From: Semisulcospira habei
Lineage: Eukaryota > Mollusca > Gastropoda > Semisulcospiridae
Direction of reading: 5' to 3'
Assembly (NCBI GenBank): GCA_036245525.1
Contig: BTPG01000004.1
Location: forward strand, 19,639,709-19,703,708
DNA length: 64,000 nt
Numbering within the stretch: position 1 is the first letter of the stretch; each line of letters opens with the position of its first letter. Shown here one piece after another: positions 50,634 through 61,652 of this stretch. The notes beneath the pieces are model-generated. The model saw only the letters and a list, made by a program, of their open reading frames with translations, did not search any database and was not told the origin of the DNA. A program made the position numbers and the translations under genes.

Positions 50634-50937
50634 AGATCAGTCCCATTTGCACCCCAGAGGGAAATAAGCTAGGTCAAATCTGCGAGTGCATGAACCACGC
50701 TTAGAAAGGTCAACACAATTGATAAAGTTTTGCATTTCTTGGCGTTTGACATGCTTGGCAGTCACCTTTTGGGTCTTGGATTCAGTGACTGCATGTGCAT
50801 TGAATATGTTTAACTCACCGAATACACTACTGTACTTACTATCAGTAACACACGTGATATTATTTGTACACACATTCATGCGTAAGTTTTGTTTTTAAGC
50901 TCCCTGATTGATGCAGATGCAAAGCATTTTCACAAGT

Positions 50938-51147
50938 TTAACTCATTCAGCCCCGACACCACAGCATGATATGGATCGAGCATGATAGTTCAAGGGTGAT
51001 GTAAGAATAGAGATGCACCCATAGGAGCCCAGCTTTTCTGGCACCACCCTTGAACTATCATGCTGGATTTGTCTATAGAAATGTAATAGTCCTTCAGATG
51101 GCAACTTCAAAATTTGGAGATTTCGGTTCTGGGGTAGAATGTGTTAA
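50938..51147. repeat. H1 hairpin MITE, decayed core
   Basis: TTAACTCATTCAGCCCCG to GTAGAATGTGTTAA. The left core has lost the TAGCTTGGCG segment, while the right arm ACCACCCTTGAACTATCATG is intact. Confidence 0.8.
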
Positions 51148-51344
51148 CTCATATGCTCAGTCATAGCGTGTATTGCACAGGCTCTTGATAAATGCCCTGA
51201 ACTGATGATTCATTCACTTAAAACTATGACCACAAAAGCATGTATGAACAGACCGATGACAACAGGCCAAGTGGAGCTCATCTTCTTTGGCCAGTAAAAC
51301 CACAATCATGCCCTGACATTCCACTTCAAGACAGAGATTGACAA

Positions 51345-51435
51345 TGATAGTTCAACAGTGTTGCTATAATAGCTTGGCGTCTCCAGGTGCCAAGCTATTC
51401 TGGCACCACCCTTAAACTAACATGGTTGATCCGTC
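51345..51435. repeat. H1 hairpin core
   Basis: GATAGTTCAACAGTGTTGC and ATAATAGCTTGGCG pair with CCAAGCTATTCTGGCACCAC. Outer ends unclear. Confidence 0.7.
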
Positions 51436-51898
51436 TCCCAAATTGTGAAATTGTCCATAGATATAAGATGACACTCAAAAACTGGCAGGACTCTAAGTGC
51501 TTACTTTCAAATTACTTACTTAACCCTTCGATGACACCGAGACAAATGACTTGGGTCATTAATCAGCTGGGGTACCAATTTCACAGCTTTGTTGGGATCA
51601 AGAATTACCAAAATATCTCACATTATACTTGAATGGAGGTAACTACATGTATACCTTGGTGTTCTGTGTCTACAACGACACAAAACCCAAGACAACCCAG
51701 TCAGCACGTATCATTGCCGTTACTGTCAAACCTTGTATATGACACACAGGTATGAGGCTTCCCAGTTACACCAACAACATGCACTCACCTGACAGCCTGT
51801 TTATGATGGGCAAAGCTCGTCACAGACAGGTTCTGCATGTGCACAGACAGTAAATTAGCAGGACAAGCATACAGACATAAAACATTCCATACACTTAC

Positions 51899-52112
51899 TT
51901 AACCCATTCAGCCCTGACGCACTACACCCGGAGATGGGTCGACCATGATAATTCAAGGGTAGTGAAAGATTAGCTTGGCCCCTGCCGGTGCCAAGCTAAT
52001 CTGGCACTACCCTTGAATTATCATGGTCGATCCATCTCCTGCAACTGGTGCATAGGCACTAGATGATGCCTCTAAAATTTTGGAAATACGGCCATCGGGC
52101 TGAATGAGTTAA
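51899..52112. repeat. H1 hairpin MITE, 214 bp
   Basis: TTAACCCATTCAGCCC to GGGCTGAATGAGTTAA, both ends intact. Same subfamily as 11807-12020. Arms run about 58 bp each with few mismatches. Confidence 0.9.
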
Positions 52113-52218
52113 GTAAATATCATTGCAAAAGTTCATGTGCAATGTGACTGGCATCAAGGAATCTGCAGTTCTGGAATATCGTCATGACAAAGTGATGGAG
52201 ATATGAAAGAGAACAAAC

Positions 52219-52735
52219 ATGAAGGTCCCGCAGAGGCAGATACAAGATTTGTGCACCCAGTCCCAGAAAATCCATTGGTTGGTTGGTTGTACAATGCTTA
52301 ACGTCCCGACAGCAACAAGACTTTCTCAGAATGTGCCAGCACTGCTTGTGAAAAAAACCAAAACTAAACAGAATATTGAATGTATGTCACCAGCCGGTCT
52401 ACTACACTAAATAAACATAAAACCATTTAGCAACACACATCCAATATCAAGAGCTACAGGCAGCGCAGACAGAGGGGAAAACCACCCCGTGGGGCTGACC
52501 TGGGTGACCCTGGCAATTAAAAAGTAGTTAACCTCACCCAGGTCCTCCAGGGCAAACCCGGGTGGGGGCAGAAAGTTCATTGGGCTGACATTGGCCACTA
52601 ATGGCCACGCATAACTGTGTGTTGGCCAAAAGTAGCCAACATCGGCCCGAAGGATTTGTTTGGGATGGGTGCACAAGTCTTGTATCTGCCTCTGCGTGAC
52701 CTTCATGTTGCGCACCCTTCACATGAGAGCCCTAC
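52219..52735 (-). repeat. Retroposon inside an inverted repeat
   Basis: ATGAAGGTCCCGCAGAGGCA with GATACAAGATTTGTGCACCC (52219-52260) is inverted at about 52670-52712. Between them, on the - strand, is a retroposon related to 5341-5716 ending TTGTACAACCAACCAACCAA. Confidence 0.75.
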
Positions 52736-52989
52736 ACGGTGGGAAAGAAAATGTCTTCACGAGCTTGATCACAATTTACCATACCTTTTCAAGAACTATA
52801 ACATTCAACAAAAATAGGCACCAGAAATCTGAAATCTTACTAAATTTGAGCAATCTATTAAACAATATTCAAAAGCTCAGTTGATTGGCAGTTGATTTCT
52901 AAAATATACTACACAACCATTTGCCTCGAAAATGTGAAGCTAATAACTGCAGATGGGACTGAAGGATATGGGTTGATTTCTCCCCTGTG

Positions 52990-53466
52990 TAACTCTTCAT
53001 CTGTCGGTAGCGCTTTTTGTTGCGATGATTCCTGCAGGAATCTTCGCAACAACAAGAAAGGCAAAGCCATTATGGGTCATGTGTATGACCGATTTACATA
53101 TGTGTGACTTTTGTGACAAGGTCTGGCTTCTGCAGCAGCAAAATCCATGTTTTCTGAAAATGTAAGCATTTTTCACACATCTGTCAACCCCCCGTGACCC
53201 TCGACCTTTGTGATGAGTCGACTAAATTAGTATGCATAGGAAGGTCTTATCATCAGCTATCTTTGTACCAAATTTGGCTGAAAAATTTGCAAAAATGTTG
53301 GCAATACCTATAATTTTACCAAAAATCGGCATTTTACACACATTTGCCAGCCTCTTGTGACCCTTGACCTTTCCAAGGGGTCATCCAAATTAGGTATAGA
53401 TAGTTCTTGCCATCGGGTATCTCTGTACCAAATTTGGGTTTGAAGTTGTGAATAGTATTTGAAGAA
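52990..53466 (+). repeat. Composite AGGTCA repeat, left part, cut by DIRS
   Basis: It begins with an H6-like end (CTGTCGGTAGCGC and GATTCCTGCAGGAATC at 53028), then AGGTCA-bearing units (GTGACCCTTGACCTTTCC near 53358). The unit breaks off at TTTGAAGAAAA where the DIRS element starts and resumes at 60398. Confidence 0.85.
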
Positions 53467-53507
53467 AAATAAATTTTTCAATTAAAATATATTTTTTTGA
53501 AAAATAC

Positions 53508-53694
53508 TTACCGATGGTATTACACTTAGGGAATGGTTCTTAGCTAGCCTAATTTTAGCCAAATTTGGTTGTGTCCGTATACGGTATCGTTGGCAGGAGT
53601 GGGGCGCCATAGAATAGGCCCTCGCCAGAATAGCCTCCCCTTCTTCCCATCCGGTGCGAAAATACCCGTCATACCTCAGTTTAGCTTCTTAGCC
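53508..53694. repeat. DIRS inverted terminal repeat, 3' copy
   Basis: It starts TTACCGATGGTATTACACTT and ends TTAGCTTCTTAGC. It differs from the reverse complement of 60194-60379 by about one indel. Confidence 0.93.
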
Positions 53695-53731
53695 AACCGC
53701 GGCAAGCGGGGCCGGTGGGAGGGACCTTCGA

Positions 53732-53829
53732 GTAATACCATCGGTAAGTATTTTTCAAAAAAATATATTTTAATTGAAAAATTTATTTGTTTTCTCAAAA
53801 CACATTACCGATGGTATTACACTTAGGGA
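53732..53829. repeat. DIRS internal complementary region
   Basis: Left half GTAATACCATCGGTAAGTAT plus TTTTAATTGAAAAATTTA is the reverse complement of the element's left end. Right half GTTTTCTCAAAACACATTAC plus CGATGGTATTACACTTAGGG is the reverse complement of its right end. The shared AAAT/ATTT step marks the junction. Confidence 0.92.
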
Positions 53830-53945
53830 GAATCACAAAGAGGAGGTGGGTGCCGCCCTATCGCCCCCACTGCCAACGACACAGCCCACAGACCCGCCCT
53901 CATACAGCAAACTCCCGATAATTTTAGCTAAGGTACTTACGGCGC

Positions 53946-55091
53946 CTAGGGCGCCGGGAGGGAGTGTTGCGCTGCTGCGATGTCTCCCACCAGCGTGAGG
54001 TTCTGCCGCTGGGTGGAGAGGTCCCTCAGGTAGAATCGGGCAAATGTGGACTCCGCTCGCCATCCCACGGCCGCCACAATGTCTTTCACTGCACAATTGC
54101 GGTCGAAGGCGAGACTTGTGGCCATGGCTCGGACCTCGTGCGCCCTGATGTGCATACGTTGGGCTACTTCTGGCGCGAGGTCTTGATAGGCCGAGCGGAT
54201 CACCCAACGAATCCATGAGGAGATGGTCTGGGCGGATATGTCCTGTCTACCTGGGGACAGAGGGAGAAAAAGGCGGGTCCGTCTTCTGCGCAGCGGTCTG
54301 GTCCGTCGCAGGTACACACGCAAGGCTCTCACCGGGTCCTGTTGTCTGGACTCCCGGGTGGATTCTGTCACACGTAAAGGTCGGATGGTCATCATCTGTG
54401 GGGTCGTCAGAGGCGACCGCGTCTTGGCGAGAAAGGATGGTTCAGGTAGCAGTTGCACCGAGCCGTCAGTCCGGAACTGCAGACAATCTGATCGTGTGGA
54501 CAGCGCGTGAAGCTCACTGACCCTGGAAGCGGTAGCAAGGGCCAACAGGAAGCACGTCTTTCTAGTTACATCTGGTAAGCTTGCCAACTGTAGGGGTTCA
54601 AAACGGGCAGAGTTGAGCCAGGTCAGCACCCAAGGCAGGTCCCATCTAGGCAACAGTGACCGTAGCGCCGGGCGTTGTAAACCGAAGTGCGTCATGAGAT
54701 CAGCCAGGTCTTTGCAGGCACCAGGGTCTGTCCGGCCCAGGTGGCGGTAGGTGTCAGCAATCATTGCCAGGTAACCCCGGATGGTAATAGGCGCCAAACT
54801 CTGGAAGTTGAACAGCCAGAGGAAGAACTCCGCCAGCTGGGGCATCGTCAACTCGGTGGGGTTAAGGTTGTTGTCACCACACCAGTCGCACAGCACCTTC
54901 CACTTCCCCTCGTAGACTCGTCTGGTAGAGGGTCTGCGTGCAGCAGCGATAGCTTCCACTGCGTCACCTGAGAAGCCTCTTCTGGTGAGGGCCTGCCGCA
55001 CAACCTCCAAGCGTGTAGAAGGAGGCGCTCCGGGCAAGGGTGAAACAGCGGCTGTCGAGGTTGCTTGAGCATCGTGCGAGGCGTAGGAAGC
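53946..55091 (-). CDS. DIRS tyrosine recombinase
   Basis: A site-specific recombinase that integrates the circular DNA copy. About 381 codons with recombinase character: a core-binding domain (RPSTRRVYEGKWKVLCDWC, QSLAPITIRGYLAMIADTYR), then the catalytic domain with Arg I in ATASRVSELHAL, the H-x-x-R box in IRAHEVRAMATSLAF, Trp in VGWRAESTF and the Tyr nucleophile in FARFYLRDLS. All expected catalytic residues are visible. The frame is open far upstream, so the start is uncertain; it overlaps the end of pol in another frame, as is usual for the group. Confidence 0.93.
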   Translation of the reverse strand, partial: ASYASHDAQATSTAAVSPLPGAPPSTRLEVVRQALTRRGFSGDAVEAIAAARRPSTRRVYEGKWKVLCDWCGDNNLNPTELTMPQLAEFFLWLFNFQSLAPITIRGYLAMIADTYRHLGRTDPGACKDLADLMTHFGLQRPALRSLLPRWDLPWVLTWLNSARFEPLQLASLPDVTRKTCFLLALATASRVSELHALSTRSDCLQFRTDGSVQLLPEPSFLAKTRSPLTTPQMMTIRPLRVTESTRESRQQDPVRALRVYLRRTRPLRRRRTRLFLPLSPGRQDISAQTISSWIRWVIRSAYQDLAPEVAQRMHIRAHEVRAMATSLAFDRNCAVKDIVAAVGWRAESTFARFYLRDLSTQRQNLTLVGDIAAAQHSLPAP

Positions 55092-57289
55092 TGAAGAGGT
55101 GGACTGGTGGCTAGGTTGAGCAGGTCCGTTGTCCACGACTTGCTCCAGCAGAAGGGCGCCACCAGGAACAGAATCGTGTTGCAGCCGCGAAGCTTGTGGA
55201 GGACTTTGGGAACCAGCACCGTCGGCGGATAGGCGTAGGCGATGAGCCCGTCCCAGGGAATGGACAGTGCGTCGACCGCCCAAGCTAGAGGATCTGGAAC
55301 CGGCGAGACGAACAGCGGCAACTGGTGGTTCCAACGGGTGGCGAACAGGTCGATCATAGGAGCTTCCCATCTGGCCGCGATCAACTGGAAGATGTCCGGC
55401 CGCAGTGTCCATTCTGTGTGTAGGAGCTGTCCGCGGCGTGATAAGGAGTCGGCCAGCACGTTGAGATGACCTGGGATGTGTCTGGCGCGCAGAGTGATGC
55501 CCCGATCTTCGCACCAACGAAGCAGCTGGTACAGGAGGATGCACAGAGAGGGGGAGCGCGTACCGCCCTGCTTCTGTAGGTAAGCGACGACTGTGGAGTT
55601 GTCGGACAGCACGAGCAGTTCCTGACCCTGGAGCTGAGAGTCCCACGTCAACAACGCCTGCCACACCGCCTGCAACTCCAACCAGTTGATGTGTCGGGTC
55701 AGAAGATCCGTGGGCCATACCCCCGAAGCTGTCGTGAATGCCGGTAGCAGATGGGCTCCCCAACCGGTGAGACTTGCGTCGACGCAAAGGGACAAGCTGG
55801 GAGGCGGTGTGTAAAGGGAGACTCCCGAAGCCAGCCAGTTGTGGTCCGCCCAGCGCCTCAGGTGTGGGAGTAACATCGGGGGAACCGGAATCAGAGCGTC
55901 GATGTCGTCCGTCGAGGGTCGCCAATGAAGTAGTAGGTGCAACTGGAGCGGTCGGGAATAGAGACGTCCCAGGGGAATCAGGTCTGCAGCCGCACTCATC
56001 AGGCCCAGCAACTGTAGCCACACCCGTGCAGAGACCCTGTCCTGCTGAGCCACCTGTCACGCCAGATCGCTGATCTTCTGTATACGTGTCTCCGGGAGTC
56101 GCACTAAGTTGAGATCGGTGTGGAACTCCATTCCCAGGTGGACGAAACAGCGGGACGGGGAGAGGTCGGACTTTACCCTGTTGACGATGAACCCGAGGAA
56201 GTCGAGGAGGTCCAGGAGTGCGTCTCGGTCTCTCTCCAAGGCGGAGTCCACCTGGTTTCGTAGGAGAAGATCGTCGAGGTAGTTGGACGTAGGGCTTGAA
56301 CTCGTCCTTCTGGCCCTGGCGACGACCGCATCCATGATCCTGGTGAACACCCACGGGCTGAGGTTGAGACCAAAGGGTAGAGCGCGGAACTGGTAGACGA
56401 TTCCGGCAAAGGCGAAACGAAGGAAGCGTCTGGACGCCGGGTGCATTGGAACATGTAGATAGGCGTCTGCGAGGTCGAGGCTGATGGCGAAATCGAAAGG
56501 CTGCACCGCGGAACGCAGAGCTCGAGCGGTTTCCATCCGGAACGGCGGGGCGACGAGGAACTTGTTTAGTGCGGAGAGGTCGATGACCGGCCGCCACTTG
56601 CCCCCCGGCTTGGGAACCACGAACAGGCGACTGTAGAAGGCCGGAGAGTCGTGGCGTCTGACTACCTCTGTGGCGTTCTTCTGGAGAAGTGCAGCCACCT
56701 CGTTGCGTAGCGCCTCTGCTCTGAGCGAGTCGGCAGGCATCGACGTCCAAAGTGGAGAACGGCGTAGTGGAGGGGGTGAGCGGAATGACAGCTGTAGTCC
56801 TTGGCAAACTGTCGAGAGGATCCACGGGTCGTCGGAAAACAGCGAGGTCCAAGCGTCGCTGTGAAGTGCTAGTCTCCCGCCGACAGGGGACCCGGAAGCG
56901 GTCGGGGGAGACGTGATCGGAGTGTAGTCATCGGGCCCTACCACGCCCGAAAGGACGGCGGGCAGGTCTAGGCCAAGCGGGGGCGGGGACGGGGGCGTCT
57001 GCGGGGCCAGGTCTAGGTCGTCGGGGGCGACCAAAGGCCGGTTGGCGGGGGGGAAGACGTCCACGACTGGTAAAGGGGCGACCGCTGGGTCTGGTGGTCC
57101 GCAAGCCTCGACCCGCGGGCCTGCGGGTTGTAGGAAAGCGGGGTGGGGCGAACCTGGTGGGCCACAATTCCTTGCTGGATTCCTTAACCGCCTGCCAATG
57201 AGGGCCGAAGAGGAGCTCGTTGCCCAGCGGGGCCCGCCGCAGCTGGTTCTTGATCTCCGACGGCAGTGAGCAGGCTTGTAAAACAGCAT
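54848..57289 (-). pseudogene. DIRS pol: reverse transcriptase-RNase H, one in-frame stop
   Basis: RT motifs: FVVPKPGGKWRPVIDLSALN, ISLDLADAYLHVPMHP, FRALPFGLNLSPWVFTRIMD and catalytic NYLDDLLL. A TGA at 56057-56059 follows KISDLA; the same frame continues with QVAQQDRVSARVWLQLLGLM. RNase H has CVDASLTGWGAH, NWLELQAVWQAL, LVLSDNSTVVAYL and HIPGHLNVLADSLSR. After it comes DLFATRWNHQLPLFVSPVPD, the region seen before the recombinase in DIRS pols. The stop probably arose by CGA to TGA. The first 120 codons overlap gag in another frame. Confidence 0.9.
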
Positions 57290-59696
57290 CTCGCCGCATG
57301 AGGTCGCAGTTTGCCGCCGCCGTCATCGCGTTGACCGAGGTGTGGTAGGCTGCGCGGTTGCAAGACACGGTCAAGGCCAAGATGTCGGTCAAGAGCGGTG
57401 CGATGGTAGGGCTCCAAGCTTCCTCCACCCGTCGAACTATCGCCTGAGTCGCCAAGTCCAAGAATCCTGCCGAAGCTAGCGCATTGCGGATGAGTACCGC
57501 CGTCTTAGTCAGTCCAGGAGGGAGTACCGCTCTTTCTTTTTGTCGAGTAAGGCCCGCACAGGAAGTCGCTGCGGGATCCACCTCCGGCAGAGGGCAAGCA
57601 AAGGCCTGAGAGTGTCCTGCGTACCACTTCTGCTGGAAGGCTATCATGAGGTCCGCCGGCCACTTGTGGTCCGAGAAGAATCCCGTATCTCCAAGCGAAC
57701 CCTGCAGTAGATGAGTCGACAGGGCATCCCGGATGTCGCGAAATCCAGGCGGTTGCGGTAGAGACTTGAAGCGCTTGGCGTGACGCTCCGCGTCCACAAA
57801 GGCCGAGGCTCTCTTCTTCGCCGGTGGAGAAGGAGGGCAGTCTTCCGCCGGTAAGGTAGCGGCAATAAGTCTCGCCGCTTCGTCTAACGCACGCATGGTC
57901 TCCGTTCTGTGTCCGAACGACGCTGGGGGAACATCCGTTTCCCCCGGAGAATCCGAGTGCAGGCTCGGTGCGGCGTCCAACCAGGCGGACACCGAGTCTC
58001 CAGGAGTCAGGCTGACGGAGTCCAGAACACGAGCGGAGCTTCCAAGCTTGTCTGAAGCCCTCCCGGGATCCGCGGGTGCCAGAGGTGTCGTGTGGCGCCG
58101 CGGCGACGAAGCCATGTTGGGAAGAGGAGGTCTTCCACCGGGTGCAGAAGGCGAACTCCTGGGAGCACGGTGCCCTCGCGGCGAGCGGCTGTGACGCGAA
58201 GAGCGGGAACTGCGCGAAGTCCGCCGGGACCGACGTGAGTCCTGTTTTGTCCGAGTCGCTGAGCGGCGCCTATCACGGGGCTCCCGTGAGGCGTGATGAC
58301 GAAAGGAACGAGGGCTAACATGACGGTAAGAGTCCACTGTACTGGCGTGCCGTCTCGGACTCGATCTCCTTTGAGTGTCTCTGCGTGGTAAGGGGTAGCA
58401 ACTCGAGTCCGAAGAGCTAAGCTCTCTCGAACGAAAGCGGCGATCCGGATCCCGACGTGACGTCGAGGTTCGTCTTTCCAAACTATATCTGCCGCGTGTG
58501 CTGTGGCCCCGCGCTCGGAAAGGCGAAACAGAAGCATCACCCCTAACCTGGGATCTGGAGGTAGTGCGTGTGTCCAAACCCGGCCTGTCCACCCTGCGGG
58601 GACCTGCGTCTCGCAAAGGCGGAAATCTCTCTGTCTGTCGTTTGTCCGCTCTATCGTGTGGCGAGGTGGCTACCAAGGTCGCACTCGAGGGCGAGTATCT
58701 CTGCTCATAATGGACCAGAGTCCCGGACAGCCGTCCCTCCCGCAGGCGCTTATACTTGTCGAGCCTGCGATCGTCTGAGCGAGCGAAGTCTGGTAGCGTC
58801 GTGGTGTTGCCAAGAGCCGCCATCTCTGCGGTCTTATCAATGGTAGCCGTTACTAGCACTAACGACGTGTCAGCTAACTCACCCGCTGACGCATTTCCAG
58901 GTTCCGGTGCCTTCTCCGCCACAGGTAAAGGCCCTGCCTTGGGCCCCCCAAAGGTGTCCGTGGTCGCCTCTAAGGATCGATCTCTCGGAGGAGACCTATG
59001 GTCTCTGCGGGACAACGAAGTCCCTATGTAACCTCTAGAGGCCTCTGACCGGCGCTCTCTGGTAGGCTTTGTACACTCTCCGCGGGCCAACACAGTCTCT
59101 GTCACCGACTTGGGGCCCACCTTCGTACATTTGGCCGTCTCTGCCCCGTGACTACTGCCAGGACTGGAATGATCTCTGCGGGACAACGAAGTCCCTGTCA
59201 CTGGCTTAGGTCCCACCTTTGGGCCACTGGTCGTCTGAGACCGGTCACTTTTGCGAGGCCTGGAATAGTCTCTGCGGGACAACGAAGTCCCTGTTACTGA
59301 CTTTGGTTCCACCTGTGGGCCTCCGGTCGTCTCAGCCAGTCTACGTCTGCTAGGCCTGGGGTAGTCACTGCGGGACAACGAAGTCCCTGTTACTGACTTA
59401 GGTTCCACCTGTGGGCCTCCGGCCGTCTCAGCCGGGTTATTTCTGCTAGGCCTGGAATAGTCTCTGCGGGACAACTAAGTCCCTGTGACTGACTGGGTTC
59501 TCTCCTTAGGGCTGGCCGTCCGCGTCGGTCGGTCTTGCATAGGCGTCGGACGCTCCCTGCAGTAGAAACGCCACAGGTCTGACCACGCTTCTTCCGGCCA
59601 TGAGGCGCAGACATCACAAGTATGGTTGGAATCGCAGCCGGAGCAGGGAAGGCAAAACTCGTGTTCATCTGAGGGCCACTGAAAATCCCGACACAT
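56928..59696 (-). pseudogene. DIRS gag-like ORF1 with Cys-rich N-terminus, 33-residue repeats and RS-rich domain; one stop
   Basis: A likely start MCRDFQW at 59696 leads a Cys-rich stretch (FCLPCSGCDSNHTCDVCASW), a zinc-binding candidate. About five repeats of roughly 33 residues follow (SRRDYSRP...PKSVTGTSL), in DNA 58990-59480. TAG at 59475-59477 falls at the first repeat where later repeats have TCG (Ser). The middle is rich in Arg-Ser (RRSRRTSRSSRSSRHSRSPR at about 58200-58240), like SR proteins. The C-terminal part (LIAATLPAEDCPPSPPAKKR on) resembles DIRS gag. A donor CAG|GTAACA at 59900 and an acceptor TCTTGTTTCAG at 59719 suggest a 182-bp leader intron, which would explain the start. 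Confidence 0.82.
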
Positions 59697-60193
59697 CGTG
59701 CAGGTACGAACCTGGTATCTGAAACAAGATAGCAGAATGAAGGACGAGCGAGCGTGGCCTCTAAGGACACGCAAGAAGTGACTGCGCGCAACATGTATCG
59801 AGCCTACTCGAAAAACGAAGCGAGTGCACCAAACGTGCCGACGCTCGGCGCTCTTTTCCCCCAAAAGAGCGCCGGTCGAGGGCATGTACCGAGATGTTAC
59901 CTGTCCATGTCGAGACCGGTGTCAACCCACGTCTGTCCAGCGAAGTGAAGACCCCGACGCAAGGGATCGCTCGCCGCGAAGTCCGACCGGGCAGCAAGTC
60001 GAAGCAGTGCTCAGAAACCGCAAGGCCCAGTCCCCACTGCTAAGCTTCCCGTCACCAGAAACCGCCAGGCACAGTGTCGAACAGACCCAGGCGAAGCCAA
60101 GTAGCCGCCGAGTGAAGGCGCAAACCAACCAAGGTTGAAGACCGGTTCAAGTCAGCCCGGAGCACGAAGTGGACACAACCGAACTCGGCGCCA

Positions 60194-60379
60194 GCTAAGA
60201 ACTAAACTGAGGTATGACGGGTATTTTCGCACCGGATGGGAAGAAGGGGAGGCTATTCTGGCGAGGGCCTATTCTATGGCGCCCCACTCCTGCCAACGAT
60301 ACCGTATACGGACACAACCAAATTTGGCTAAAATTAGGCTAGCTAAGAACCATTCCCTAAGTGTAATACCATCGGTAAT
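60194..60379. repeat. DIRS inverted terminal repeat, 5' copy
   Basis: Reverse complement of 53508-53694. Promoter and transcript start of the element should lie here. Confidence 0.93.
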
Positions 60380-60397
60380 GTGTTTTGAGAAAACAAA

Positions 60398-61110
60398 ACA
60401 TCTTTTGTCAAAATATGGCTATTTTGGACCCATTTCCTGAGCTCTCGTGACCCTTGACCTTTCTGAGGGATCAACCAAATTAATGTGCATAGAAAGGTCT
60501 TCCCATCAGGTATCTCTGTAGCAAGTTTGGGTTTAAAATTGTGAATAGTATTTGAGAAAAAAACATCTTTTGTCAAGATAGGGCTATTTCGGACCCATTT
60601 CCTGAGCCCTTCGTGACCTTTGACCTATCCGAGGAATAATCCAAATTAGTATGTATTGATAGGTCTTACCATGAGATATCTCTGTAGCAAATGTGGGGTT
60701 AAGTTGTGAATAGTATTTGAGAAAAAATATTTTTTATCAAAATATGGCTATTTTTCATCTATTTCCCGAGCTCTTGTGACCCTTGACCTTTCCGAGGGAT
60801 CAACCAAATTAGTATGCATAGAAAGGTCTTACCATCAGGTATCCTTGTACCAAGTTTGGGCTTGAAGTTGTGAATAGTATTTGAGAAAAAATAAATTATG
60901 TCAAAATATAACTATTTCTGACATATTTCCTGATCCCCTGTGACCTCGACCTTTGTCAGAGGTCACTCAAACTGGTATGTTTAGAAAGGTCTTGCCACAA
61001 AGTATCATTGGGCCAAGTTTGACAAATCTGGCTTGAACAGTCTCAGAGAAAATGCCAACGTTAAAGTTTACCACGGACGACGGCGGACGGATGGACGACC
61101 ACTGGCCCAA
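60398..61110 (+). repeat. Composite AGGTCA repeat, right part
   Basis: Four units with period about 164 (TATTTGAGAAAA recurs at 60549, 60714, 60878). Each has a direct repeat such as TGACCTTTGACCT at 60612. The right edge is GACGACGGCGGACGGATGGAC. Confidence 0.85.
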
Positions 61111-61206
61111 AACATACTCACTTTCGCTTCGCACGCGAGCCAAAAACCGCTACCAACAGACAAAGCATTAAGTAAAAACAGAACAAAAGCTGTTCATGGC
61201 CAGTTT

Positions 61207-61652
61207 TCATCTTCCCCTGCCCCTCCCACCTCGGCCACCCCGCCCTCTCCCTCCTCCTCTACCACCACCTCCATCATGGTAACCACCCCCACCTCCGCCC
61301 TGATACCCACTTCCACCTTGGTATCCACCACCCTCATATCCTGCCCCACCCTGATATCCACCTCCACCCCCTTGATAACCACCCCCTCCCCCACCTTGAT
61401 AACCACCACCGCCACCACCTCCCTGGTACCCCCCTCCCTGATAACCACCACCGCCACCACCCCCTTGGAACCCGCCTCTGCCCCCTCCCCTGCCCCCACC
61501 GCTGTAGCCTCCCCCTCCCTGGTCCCATTGGCCACCATAGCTCTGGGTATTGGCCCCACCCCATCCACCCTGCACGCGACCTCCACGACCCGAGTCTCCG
61601 CCACCGCCACCACCTCCACCGCCACCACCTCCACCACGACCCCCTCGACCAC
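61207..61652 (-). CDS. FAM98A: FAM98 terminal exon, RGG/GGYQGG tail
   Basis: The acceptor TTTTTCATTACAG precedes it. About 148 codons, mostly Gly, with Tyr-Gln spacing and a final RGRGG-type end. The Pro/Thr-rich frame on the + strand here is its shadow. Confidence 0.9.

Larger units (their letters stand above)
53467..60397 (-). mobile_element. DIRS-type tyrosine-recombinase retrotransposon, structurally complete
   Basis: Inverted terminal repeats of about 187 bp (53508-53694 and 60194-60379) enclose gag, RT-RNase H and tyrosine recombinase genes, all on the - strand. Next to the 3' end an internal complementary region (53732-53829) contains sequence complementary to both outer ends joined together, the signature of DIRS replication through a circle. 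The outer extensions differ at the two ends (AATTTTTCAATTAAAATATA on the left, TGTTTTGAGAAAAC on the right). There is no target duplication: flanks join as one AGGTCA unit. One nonsense codon each in gag and pol; otherwise intact. Confidence 0.95.

Noticed and set aside
4030..52112. CRISPR-like array of regularly spaced palindromes
   Set aside because: Spacing is irregular, units are over 150 bp with TTAA ends, and this is an animal genome.
53946..56852. A single 968-residue protein covering the whole open - strand frame
   Set aside because: Only the last 381 codons look like a recombinase; the upstream part is the alternative frame of RT-RNase H.
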